A stretch of DNA of 28,297 bases from Clostridiales bacterium (GTDB lineage Bacteria > Bacillota > Clostridia > Christensenellales > Aristaeellaceae). Positions 22,501 through 28,297 of the stretch are shown piece by piece. The first letter of the stretch is position 1, and each line of letters begins with the position of its first letter. The DNA lies in assembly GCA_004556395.1 (NCBI GenBank), contig SFHK01000059.1:1-28297 (forward strand). The letters run 5' to 3'. The translations under genes and the position numbers were made by a program. The notes beneath the pieces were generated by a model. It was not told the DNA's origin and made no database searches. It saw only the letters and a program-made list of their open reading frames with translations.

Positions 22501-23086
22501 GTCCGCCATGGACGAATACCGCGAGACCAGCGAGCGCTATACCGAGCTTTCCGCCCAGCGCGACGACCTTGAGCGCGCGAAGAACGACCTGATGGGCATC
22601 ATCAGCGAGCTGACGGGCAAGATGGAAACCCAGTTCCGCGCGCAGTTCGAGCAGCTGGACGTATACTTCCGCCAGACCTTCACCGAGCTTTTCGGCGGCG
22701 GCCGCGCGGAGCTGCGTCTGGAGGATCCGAAGGACGCGCTGAACACCGGCATCGAAATCGTCGCCCAGCCGCCGGGAAAGAAGCTTCAGATGCTGTCGCT
22801 TCTGTCGGGCGGCGAGCGCGCGCTGACGGCGATTGCCATCCTGTTCGCGATGCTCAAGCTCAAGCCCACGCCGTTCTGCATTCTGGACGAAATCGAGGCC
22901 GCGCTGGACGACGCGAACATCGACAACTTCGCCGAATACCTGCAAACCTACTCCAACAAGACGCAGTTCGTCGTGGTTACGCACAGAAAGGGCACGATGT
23001 CCCGGTGCGACGCGCTGTACGGCGTGGCGATGGAGGAAAAGGGCGTTTCCAAGCTCGTGAGCGTCAAGCTTGCGGACGCCGTATAA
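19526..23086 (+). CDS. smc: Chromosome segregation ATPase SMC
   Basis: A 1186-residue condensin subunit. Walker A is GPNGCGKSN (31-39) near the N-terminus. Two long coiled coils rich in Glu, Arg and Ala flank a hinge (about 510-670, including GVHGVVASIL, ALDMVLGGTLQNVVV and a GGSMTGG segment). The C-terminal head carries the ABC signature LSGGERA (about 1093-1099) and Walker B FCILDEIEAALDD (about 1117-1129). The start is TTG at 19526, because the conserved MRLKKLYIHGFKSF beginning falls exactly there; GGAG lies 13 bases upstream, farther than ideal. ftsY follows after 21 bases. It is separated from rnc by the repeat array, whereas the two are usually adjacent in this group. Confidence 0.97.
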   Translation: MRLKKLYIHGFKSFADRVEMTFEHGVTGVVGPNGCGKSNISDAVRWVLGEQSARQLRGSRMEDVIFNGTEKRRRMAYCEVTLTFDNEDHSLPSDYTEVAVTRRVFRTGESEYLLNGAACRLKDVVDLFRDTGIGRDGYSIVGQGRVGEILSQKSEDRRQVFEEAAGIVKYKARKSEAEKRLDNTEQNLSRIADIISELESRLEPLRLQSEDARKYLAMREEQKGLDLNVFLIRSERYQEKIAELRLTAENMRETLAQNEREQQALNERRESVQNQLSEREEKAAELRESLQALIQEVEAQEGQANVLRERLAASRREQARVEDEKRAAEEGETGMRRRIETLEGEIAREGEGVAAREERQTALDRALEEAEAAAARLETEAEDAKERVIRFMNDMGDVKSEQARLTALGEAIDRQLTSLSAGAEEDSRVTADLRRAVEDAEGVWDEENDRLKALNEAAREISERTRRAGEEYERLTAESQKLLSIKQELGSRLKLLTEMQRDYEGYNLSVKQVLMEAERRGGAGVHGVVASILHAPQRLERALDMVLGGTLQNVVVDRDEDAKAMIEYLKRNRYGRATFLPISSIRGRTLDMGERRVLSMPGCVGLASEMVTYDPIYRGIVENLLGRTVIAEDLNSGIAIQRAGRYQFRLVTLDGDVMHSGGSMTGGSVQSRMTSLLSREREITESTENMKKLTEKLAQAQNQLKKGEEERAALKKERAQLFDDVHQQEIAVTRAEDHLARAREELNGHTGRAARVNEARAQLAEQKAEILSQLDALGQRRETTEDEGEALRKKAQALQASLSEKRAALNAQRQEAGDARVALATAKRGFEVLKQDLSRLNAQKGDAARALAEAAESLRALACRLKADEEALTTEEGRLELARRGLNGAREDFQRADESRLKAQTELKEISESAERLRVATEEFTDRSHRAEMALSRAENDLEQMTARIWEDYQLTYEGAEPFRDPDFKLAESEKRLNTLRAAIRAMGPVNVSAMDEYRETSERYTELSAQRDDLERAKNDLMGIISELTGKMETQFRAQFEQLDVYFRQTFTELFGGGRAELRLEDPKDALNTGIEIVAQPPGKKLQMLSLLSGGERALTAIAILFAMLKLKPTPFCILDEIEAALDDANIDNFAEYLQTYSNKTQFVVVTHRKGTMSRCDALYGVAMEEKGVSKLVSVKLADAV

Positions 23087-23107
23087 CCTGAGACGGGAGG
23101 AACGAAC

Positions 23108-24007
23108 ATGGGTCTTTTCAGCAAGATTAAGGAAGGCCTTTTCAAGACGCGCGGCAGCGTGGGTCAGAAGATGGATCAGCTGGTCGAAAACAGCCGCGCG
23201 CTGGACGACGACTTCTACGACGAGCTGTCGGACATTCTGGTGATGGCCGACGTGGGCGTGACCACGGCGACCGAAGCCGTGGACGAGCTGCGCGAGCGCG
23301 TGACCGCCGAGAAAATCACCGACGCGGCGAAGGCGAAGGAAATCTTCAAGGAAATCCTCGCCGCCCGCATGCGCGACAAGCCCATGGTGCTGGAAAGTCC
23401 GTCGGTCATCTTCATCATCGGCGTGAACGGCGTGGGCAAAACCACGTCCATCGGCAAGCTGGCCTCGCGCCTGAAGACGGTGGGGCGCCGCGTGCTGATC
23501 GTGGCGGGCGACACCTTCCGCGCCGCCGCCGCCGAGCAGCTGACGGTGTGGGCCGACCGCGCCGACGTGCCGATCGTCAGGCGCGCCGAGGGCGCCGACC
23601 CCGCGAGCGTGGTGTTCGACGGCATTCAGACCGCCCGCGCGCGCCACGCGGACGTGCTGCTTGTGGACACGGCGGGACGGCTTCACAACAAGGCGCACCT
23701 GATGGAGGAGCTCAAAAAGATGGCGCGCATCGTCTCGCGCGACTTCCCGGAGGCGAAAATGCACGCGCTCTTGGTGATCGACGCGACCACCGGGCAGAAC
23801 GGATTAAGTCAGGCGCGCGTGTTCAGGGACGTGGCCGACCTGGACGGCATCATCCTCACCAAGCTGGACGGAACCGCCAAGGGCGGCATCGCCATGGCGA
23901 TTCGAAGCGAGCTGGGTCTGCCCGTGCGCTACATCGGCGTGGGCGAGGGTCTGGACGACATGCAGCCCTTCGACGCGAAGGAGTACATCGAAGCGATCTT
24001 CGGATAA
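23108..24007 (+). CDS. ftsY: Signal recognition particle receptor FtsY
   Basis: A 299-residue SRP GTPase that docks ribosome-nascent chain complexes at the membrane. It has a helical N domain (about 1-90) and a G domain with GVNGVGKTT (105-113), DTFRAAAAEQL (135-145), DTAGR (187-191), and TKLDGTAKGG followed by PVRYIGVGEGLDDMQPF. The acidic A domain found in E. coli is absent, as in most Bacillota. GGGAGGAAC precedes the ATG. It lies 21 bases after smc, so the two are probably co-transcribed. ffh is not next to it. Confidence 0.97.
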   Translation: MGLFSKIKEGLFKTRGSVGQKMDQLVENSRALDDDFYDELSDILVMADVGVTTATEAVDELRERVTAEKITDAAKAKEIFKEILAARMRDKPMVLESPSVIFIIGVNGVGKTTSIGKLASRLKTVGRRVLIVAGDTFRAAAAEQLTVWADRADVPIVRRAEGADPASVVFDGIQTARARHADVLLVDTAGRLHNKAHLMEELKKMARIVSRDFPEAKMHALLVIDATTGQNGLSQARVFRDVADLDGIILTKLDGTAKGGIAMAIRSELGLPVRYIGVGEGLDDMQPFDAKEYIEAIFG

Positions 24008-24025
24008 ACGGCAGGAGGGACAGTC

Positions 24026-25780
24026 ATGCACTCGTTTTCCATTGAAAAGGACGCTTTCTATCTGGACGGCGCGCCCTTCCGCGTGCTGGCCGGAACGATT
24101 CACTATTTCCGCGTGCCGCGCGAATACTGGCGCGACCGCCTTTTGAAGCTGAAGCACTGCGGGTTCAACGCCGTGGAGACCTATGTGGCGTGGAACGCGC
24201 ACATGCCCGCGGAGGACGCGTTTGTGACGGACGGCATGCTCGACCTGTCCGCGTACCTGTCGCTGGCGCAGGAGCTGGGGCTCTGGGCGATTGTGCGCCC
24301 CGGGCCGTACATCTGCGCCGAGTGGGAGGCGGGCGCGCTGCCGTGGTGGCTTTTAAGGGAAGACATGCCGCTGCGCTGCGCCGACCCGAAGTACCTCGCG
24401 AAGGTGGACATATACTACGACCGCCTGATGGCGCTTCTGAAGCCGCACCAGATCACCGAGGGCGGCAACATCCTGATGATGCAGGTTGAAAACGAATACG
24501 GCAGCTACGGCGACGACGGCGAGTACCTCGCCTACATCCGAAACGGCATGCGCGCGCGCGGAATCACCGTGCCGCTGTTCACCTCGGACGGCTCCGCCGA
24601 TTTCATGCTGACCGGCGGAACGCTGCCTGACGTACACAAGACGTGCAACTTCGGCTCCCGCGCCGGGGAGCAGATGGCGTGCCTGCGCCGCTTCCAGCCG
24701 GACGGCCCTTTGATGTGCTCCGAATACTGGAACGGCTGGTTCGATCACTGGGGCGAGAAGCATCACACCCGCGCGCCCGCGGAATCCGCGGAGGAATTCG
24801 ATAAGCTGCTGGCGCTGGGCGCGTCCGCCACGGCGTACACGTTCCACGGCGGCACGAACTTCGGCTTCATGAACGGCGCGAACTGCCCCGCCGCGCGCGA
24901 CTATCAGCCCACGGTCAACAGCTATGACGACGACGCGCTTTTAAACGAGTGCGGCGACATTACGCCCAAGTATCGCCTGTTCCGCGAGGTCATCGCGAAG
25001 TACGCGCCCGTTCCGGACGGAGCCGAGCCCGCGAGCCTGCCGAAGGCCAGCTACGGCACGGTGAAGCTCACGCAGAGCGCGAAGCTGTTTGACTCCTTGG
25101 ACGCGCTGGGCGAAAAGCACCACACCGCCGCGCCCGCGACGATGGAGAAGCTGGGGCAGGGCTGCGGCTTCATCCTGTACCGCGCGCGCGTGAAGGGCCC
25201 GCGCGAGGAAAACAAACTGATTCTTCAGGACGTGCGCGACCGCGCGCACGTGTTCGCGAACGGCGAATTCAAGGGAATCATCTACCGAAACGACGAAGAA
25301 AGCGCCGTGCGGCTGCGCGTGCCCGCGGAGGGACTGACGCTGGACGTGCTGGTGGAAAACATGGGGCGCGTCAATTACGGCCCCTACCTGCGCGACCCCA
25401 AGGGCGTGACCGAGGGCATCCGGCTGGGACAGCAGTTCCTGTACGGCTGGGACGAATGGACGCTGCCGATGGACGACCTTTCCGCACTGAAGTTCGAGGA
25501 CGGCACGGCTCCGTTCGACGGCACGCCGGTGTTCCTGCGCGGCACGTTCGACGCGGGCGAGGAACCGAAGGACACGTTTGTGAAGCTGCCCGGGTTCAAG
25601 AAGGGCGTGATCTTCGTGAACGGAAAGCCCCTGTCCCGCCACTGGGAAATCGGCCCGCAGAGGAGCGCCTACCTGCCCGCGCCGTTCCTGAAAAAGGGCG
25701 AAAACGAGCTGGTCGTGCTGGAGCTGGACGGCTTTGAAACGCCGGAGGCCGTGCTGTCCGACGAAATGGATCTGGGCTGA
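24026..25780 (+). CDS. Glycoside hydrolase family 35 beta-galactosidase
   Basis: A 584-residue enzyme without a signal peptide. The N-terminal TIM barrel (about 5-325) has the family segments GTIHYFRVPREYWRDRL, NAVETYVAWNAHMP and IVRPGPYICAEWEAGALPWWL. E157 in QVENEYGSYG is the expected acid/base, and E233 in CSEYWNGWFDHWG the expected nucleophile. Beta-sandwich domains follow (about 370-580), with RAHVFANGEFKGII and GVIFVNGKPLSRHWEIGPQ typical of the C-terminal part. GGAGGGA precedes the ATG, which lies only 18 bases after ftsY, so it is probably in the smc-ftsY transcript, an unusual place for a sugar-cleaving enzyme. It would act on imported beta-galactosides; exact substrate unknown. Confidence 0.93.
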   Translation: MHSFSIEKDAFYLDGAPFRVLAGTIHYFRVPREYWRDRLLKLKHCGFNAVETYVAWNAHMPAEDAFVTDGMLDLSAYLSLAQELGLWAIVRPGPYICAEWEAGALPWWLLREDMPLRCADPKYLAKVDIYYDRLMALLKPHQITEGGNILMMQVENEYGSYGDDGEYLAYIRNGMRARGITVPLFTSDGSADFMLTGGTLPDVHKTCNFGSRAGEQMACLRRFQPDGPLMCSEYWNGWFDHWGEKHHTRAPAESAEEFDKLLALGASATAYTFHGGTNFGFMNGANCPAARDYQPTVNSYDDDALLNECGDITPKYRLFREVIAKYAPVPDGAEPASLPKASYGTVKLTQSAKLFDSLDALGEKHHTAAPATMEKLGQGCGFILYRARVKGPREENKLILQDVRDRAHVFANGEFKGIIYRNDEESAVRLRVPAEGLTLDVLVENMGRVNYGPYLRDPKGVTEGIRLGQQFLYGWDEWTLPMDDLSALKFEDGTAPFDGTPVFLRGTFDAGEEPKDTFVKLPGFKKGVIFVNGKPLSRHWEIGPQRSAYLPAPFLKKGENELVVLELDGFETPEAVLSDEMDLG

Positions 25781-25792
25781 GGAGGACTGCGC

Positions 25793-26521
25793 ATGCGCTT
25801 TCTGTTTCTGGGAACCGGCGCGGCGGACTGGAAAGAGCCGTCGGACGACGGCGAATACCGGCGCAACACGTCCGCGCTGGTGGACGGCGAAATGCTGATC
25901 GACGGAAACGAGACGATTTCGGAAGCCCTTCCCATGCTGGAAAATGTGCCCGCCATGCTGTTTACCCACAGCCACGGCGACCACTATTCCAAGCCCTTCC
26001 TTCAGAGAGTGCGCCCGCGGCGCGTCTTCTGCGAGGAAAGCTGGGCGGAGGAAGCCGGCGCGCGCCCGGTGATTCCCGGAAGCGCGTTTTCGACGGCGGG
26101 CTTCCAGATTCTTCCCGTAACGGCGAGCCATTCCACCGGGCGGAAAAACGAACGGCCGCTCCACTATATCCTTGAAAAGGACGGTAAACGCGTCCTGTAC
26201 GCGACCGACGGCGCGTGGCTGACGAACCATGCCTACCACGCCATTAAAGGCGGCGCGCCGCTGGACGGCTGCGTCTTCGACGGAACCGTGGGCGACGCGT
26301 TCCCGGACGACTGGCGCGTGTTCGAGCATAACACGCTGCCGATGGTGCGCGCCATGCGCCGCGCGCTGGAAAAGGCGAACCTTCTGAAAAAAGGCGCGCC
26401 CGTCGTGGCAACTCACCTCGCGCGCACCCTGCACCCCTCGCAGGCCGCCCTCGAAGCGCACGAAGCCGCCTCCGACGCGCCCCTGCTCATCGCCCGCGAC
26501 GGCATGACGTTTGAATTCTGA
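25793..26521 (+). CDS. Metallo-beta-lactamase-fold hydrolase
   Basis: A 242-residue cytoplasmic hydrolase. The metal motif is THSHGDHYSK (H59, H61, D63, H64), with H113 (ASHSTG), D139 (ATDGAW) and H208 (VATHLAR) as further likely ligands. The opening LFLGTGAADW and the pattern resemble PhnP-like phosphodiesterases of the superfamily, but no other phosphonate gene is nearby, so substrate is open. GAGGAGG precedes the ATG. It starts 12 bases after the GH35 gene and ends at a hairpin terminator, so it is the last gene of that transcript. Confidence 0.87.
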   Translation: MRFLFLGTGAADWKEPSDDGEYRRNTSALVDGEMLIDGNETISEALPMLENVPAMLFTHSHGDHYSKPFLQRVRPRRVFCEESWAEEAGARPVIPGSAFSTAGFQILPVTASHSTGRKNERPLHYILEKDGKRVLYATDGAWLTNHAYHAIKGGAPLDGCVFDGTVGDAFPDDWRVFEHNTLPMVRAMRRALEKANLLKKGAPVVATHLARTLHPSQAALEAHEAASDAPLLIARDGMTFEF

Positions 26522-26528
26522 CTTTTGA

Positions 26529-26568
26529 GCCGCGATGTCCGCGTTTGCGGCGGTCGCGGCGTTTCTTT
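26529..26568 (+). terminator. Terminator after the metallo-hydrolase gene
   Basis: GCCGCGA pairs with TCGCGGC around an inner CCGC-GTTT-GCGG hairpin, followed by GTTTCTTT. It begins 8 bases after the stop codon. Confidence 0.72.
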
Positions 26569-26609
26569 ATCCGGTTTGGGAAAATATACGGGAACGGGAT
26601 GGTTTTGGC

Positions 26610-27209
26610 ATGAAAATTCTTGTGACGGCGTTTGAGCCCTTTGGCGGGGACGCGGTGAATCCGACGATGGAGGCGCTTTCCCGGCTTGCGCCGAGGGAGG
26701 GGCTTTTCAAGCTGGTGCTGCCTGTGACGTTCGCGGGCGCGGGAGAGAGGGTGGCGCGGGCGATTGAGGAGCTTCGGCCGGACGCGGTGCTTTCGCTGGG
26801 GCTGGCCGGGGGGCGGGATCGGATTACGCCGGAGCGCGTCGCGATCAATCTGGACGACGCGCGAATCGCGGACAACGACGGTTTTCAGCCGGTGGACGCG
26901 CCGATTGCGCCGGACGGGCCGGACGCGTACTTTACCACGCTGCCGGTGCGCGAAATCGCGCGGCGCATCGGGGACATGGGCATACCGGCCGGGCTTTCGC
27001 TGTCGGCGGGCGCGTATGTGTGCAACCATGTGATGTACACCTGCCTGCATCTGGCGAGGACGAAATATCCCGGCATGAAATGCGGGTTTGTGCACGTGCC
27101 GTATACGGCGGAGATGCCGCACGACGCTTCGAAGCCGTCCCTGCCGCTTGCGGACATTGTGCGCGCCGTGGAGGAAGCCGTGCGCGTGATCGCCGGGGAG
27201 GACGCATGA
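26610..27209 (+). CDS. pcp: Pyroglutamyl-peptidase I
   Basis: A 199-residue cysteine peptidase (C15 family) that removes N-terminal pyroglutamate from peptides in the cytoplasm. The protein begins MKILVTAFEPFGGDAVNPT, the family hallmark. The catalytic triad is visible as E75 (TPERVAIN), C138 (AGAYVCNHVMY) and H162 (GFVHVPYTAE). The start at 26610 fits the family; an in-frame upstream ATG at 26535 falls inside the terminator hairpin and is rejected, although the ribosome site here is weak. It overlaps the next gene by ATGA, so the two are translated together, with no obvious functional link. Confidence 0.95.
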   Translation: MKILVTAFEPFGGDAVNPTMEALSRLAPREGLFKLVLPVTFAGAGERVARAIEELRPDAVLSLGLAGGRDRITPERVAINLDDARIADNDGFQPVDAPIAPDGPDAYFTTLPVREIARRIGDMGIPAGLSLSAGAYVCNHVMYTCLHLARTKYPGMKCGFVHVPYTAEMPHDASKPSLPLADIVRAVEEAVRVIAGEDA

Positions 27210-28159
27210 TCATTGAGTTTGCGCCGATGGAGGGCGTGACGGACGTGGTGTTTCGCCGCGCGCATTTTGAGATGTTCGGCGGGGTCGACCGGTATTTTCT
27301 GCCGTTCATCAGCCCTACCAGCCATCTCACATTCAGCCACCGCGAGCAGGAGGGCGTTTCGCCGCTTCTGAACCGGGGGATTCCCGTGGTTCCGCAGATT
27401 CTGACGCGCGACGCTTCTTTGTTTCTTCAGACCGCGCGGCTGCTGGCCGACGCGGGTTATGAAGAAGTGAACCTGAACCTCGGCTGCCCGTCCGGCACGG
27501 TGACGGCGAAGGGCAAGGGATCGGGATTTCTGCGCGATCTGGACGGGCTGAGGGCGTTTCTGGACGAGGTGTTTGAAGGCGCGTCAGTGTCGGTGTCGAT
27601 CAAGACGCGCATCGGCTATGAATCCGCGGACGAGTGGCCGGGGCTGTACGCGCTCTTTCGCGGGTATCCTTTGAAGGAGCTGATCGTGCATCCGCGCACG
27701 CGCGCGGAGTTTTACAAGGGCGAAGCGCACAGGGACGCGCTCGATGTGTGCGCGGACGCGCCGTTTCCCGTGGTGTACAACGGCGATCTGTTCCGCGCGG
27801 ACGACGCGCGGGGCTTTTCCGAAGCGCACGCTGGAATTTCCGCGCTGATGATGGGGCGCGGCCTTGTGGCCAACCCGGCGCTGGCGCGCGAAGCGAAGGG
27901 CGGCGCGCGGCTTACGAAGGAGGAAGCGCGGGCGTTTCACGACCGGCTGCTTCGCGAATATCTGGAAAAATGGCCGAGGAACGCCGTCGTGGGGCACATG
28001 CAGGAGTTCATGTATTACATGGGGCGGTGCTTCGAAAACGCGGAGAAGGCTGAAAAGCTCATCCGCAAGGCCAATACGCCGGAGAAGTATATGGACGCGG
28101 TTTTCCGGCTGTTCGACGAGTGCCCGCTCGCGTCGCCGCCGGCGTTTTCCCCGCGCTGA
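27206..28159 (+). CDS. dus: tRNA-dihydrouridine synthase
   Basis: A 317-residue FMN enzyme that reduces uridines in tRNA loops to dihydrouridine. It opens IIEFAPMEGVTD, the usual FMN-contacting strand. The catalytic cysteine is C94 in NLNLGCPSG. SVSIKTRIGYES and ELIVHPRTRAEFYKGEAHRD carry the conserved Lys and His/Arg contacts, and PVVYNGDLF and MMGRGLVANP are the late phosphate-binding strands. The ATG overlaps the pcp stop (ATGA) and follows GGGGAGGA. An upstream in-frame start would lie within pcp and is rejected. Which tRNA position it modifies is not decided by the sequence. Confidence 0.94.
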   Translation: MIIEFAPMEGVTDVVFRRAHFEMFGGVDRYFLPFISPTSHLTFSHREQEGVSPLLNRGIPVVPQILTRDASLFLQTARLLADAGYEEVNLNLGCPSGTVTAKGKGSGFLRDLDGLRAFLDEVFEGASVSVSIKTRIGYESADEWPGLYALFRGYPLKELIVHPRTRAEFYKGEAHRDALDVCADAPFPVVYNGDLFRADDARGFSEAHAGISALMMGRGLVANPALAREAKGGARLTKEEARAFHDRLLREYLEKWPRNAVVGHMQEFMYYMGRCFENAEKAEKLIRKANTPEKYMDAVFRLFDECPLASPPAFSPR

Positions 28160-28183
28160 TTCTCCGACTCTCCGCGGGAAGGG

Positions 28184-28231
28184 CGGGGGAGCGTCGCTCC
28201 CCCGGCACCCCCTCAAGGGGCGTTTTCTATA
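28184..28231 (+). terminator. Hairpins after dus, including GGGGGAGC hairpin copy B
   Basis: CGGGGGAGC-GTC-GCTCCCCCG (28184-28204) has the same arms as the hairpin at 16216. It is followed by CCCC-TCAA-GGGG and CGTTTTCT, which could end the pcp-dus transcript. I see no gene in 28160-28297. Confidence 0.5.
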
Positions 28232-28297
28232 GCTCGCGCGCGGCCGTTCGCTGCGCGCTTCTTCTTTTGAAGGCTTCTTCCTTCACGCCGCCGACGC

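Noticed and set aside
1..28297. tRNA, rRNA, riboswitch or phage genes
   Set aside because: I found no cloverleaf, rRNA-like segment, recognisable riboswitch core, integrase or phage structural gene in the window.

Overview
The window looks like chromosome of an uncultured, GC-rich member of the Bacillota, probably a gut Clostridia lineage. The reasons are the gene order plsX-acpP-rnc-smc-ftsY, strong AGGAGG-type ribosome binding sites, TTGACA/TATAAT promoters with 17-nt spacers, an ECF sigma/anti-sigma pair of Clostridia type, and several cytoplasmic glycosidases. I cannot place it to genus from sequence alone.

Layout. 1-3730: the C-terminal part of a Cna-B/MBG-type surface protein and an orphan family-5 solute-binding protein closed by a terminator. 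3762-4243: a small DUF2442-plus-helix-turn-helix protein with its own terminator. 4320-6869, minus strand: a compact Zn/Cd/Pb-type efflux operon (ArsR/SmtB repressor, free HMA metallochaperone, P1B ATPase) whose promoter carries a 12-bp direct repeat that is the likely operator. 6906-7038: a small repeat element with terminal inverted repeats, with a second copy at 13793-13899. 7059-10531: an FAD-dependent oxidoreductase translationally coupled to a GH2 glycosidase. 10795-12383: an HD-domain hydrolase and a membrane-anchored Xre regulator. 12384-13781: an accessory patch holding a broken SHOCT-like gene, a secreted tandem-repeat protein that has lost its natural end, and a cysteine-rich lipoprotein. 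13960-15527, minus strand: the ECF sigma factor and its membrane anti-sigma partner. 15655-16190: a 152-bp tandem array. 16343-24007: plsX, acpP, rnc, a 1.2-kb modular repeat array, smc and ftsY. 24026-26521: a GH35 beta-galactosidase and a metallo-beta-lactamase-fold hydrolase. 26610-28159: pyroglutamyl peptidase and a tRNA-dihydrouridine synthase, overlapping by ATGA.

How the genes work together. The lipid/division block supplies phospholipid precursors (PlsX, ACP), RNA processing (RNase III), chromosome condensation (SMC) and membrane targeting (FtsY). The glycosidases lack signal peptides, so they probably act on imported oligosaccharides. The metal operon is self-contained and probably self-repressed.

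The most unusual material is not protein-coding. There are two tandem arrays whose unit lengths are incompatible with a conserved reading frame, a two-copy element with compensatory changes in its terminal stems, and three cases in which the 3' end of a gene is partly repeated in the DNA just downstream (GH2, HD protein, rnc). These suggest a genome in which intergenic regions grow by duplication of local sequence.
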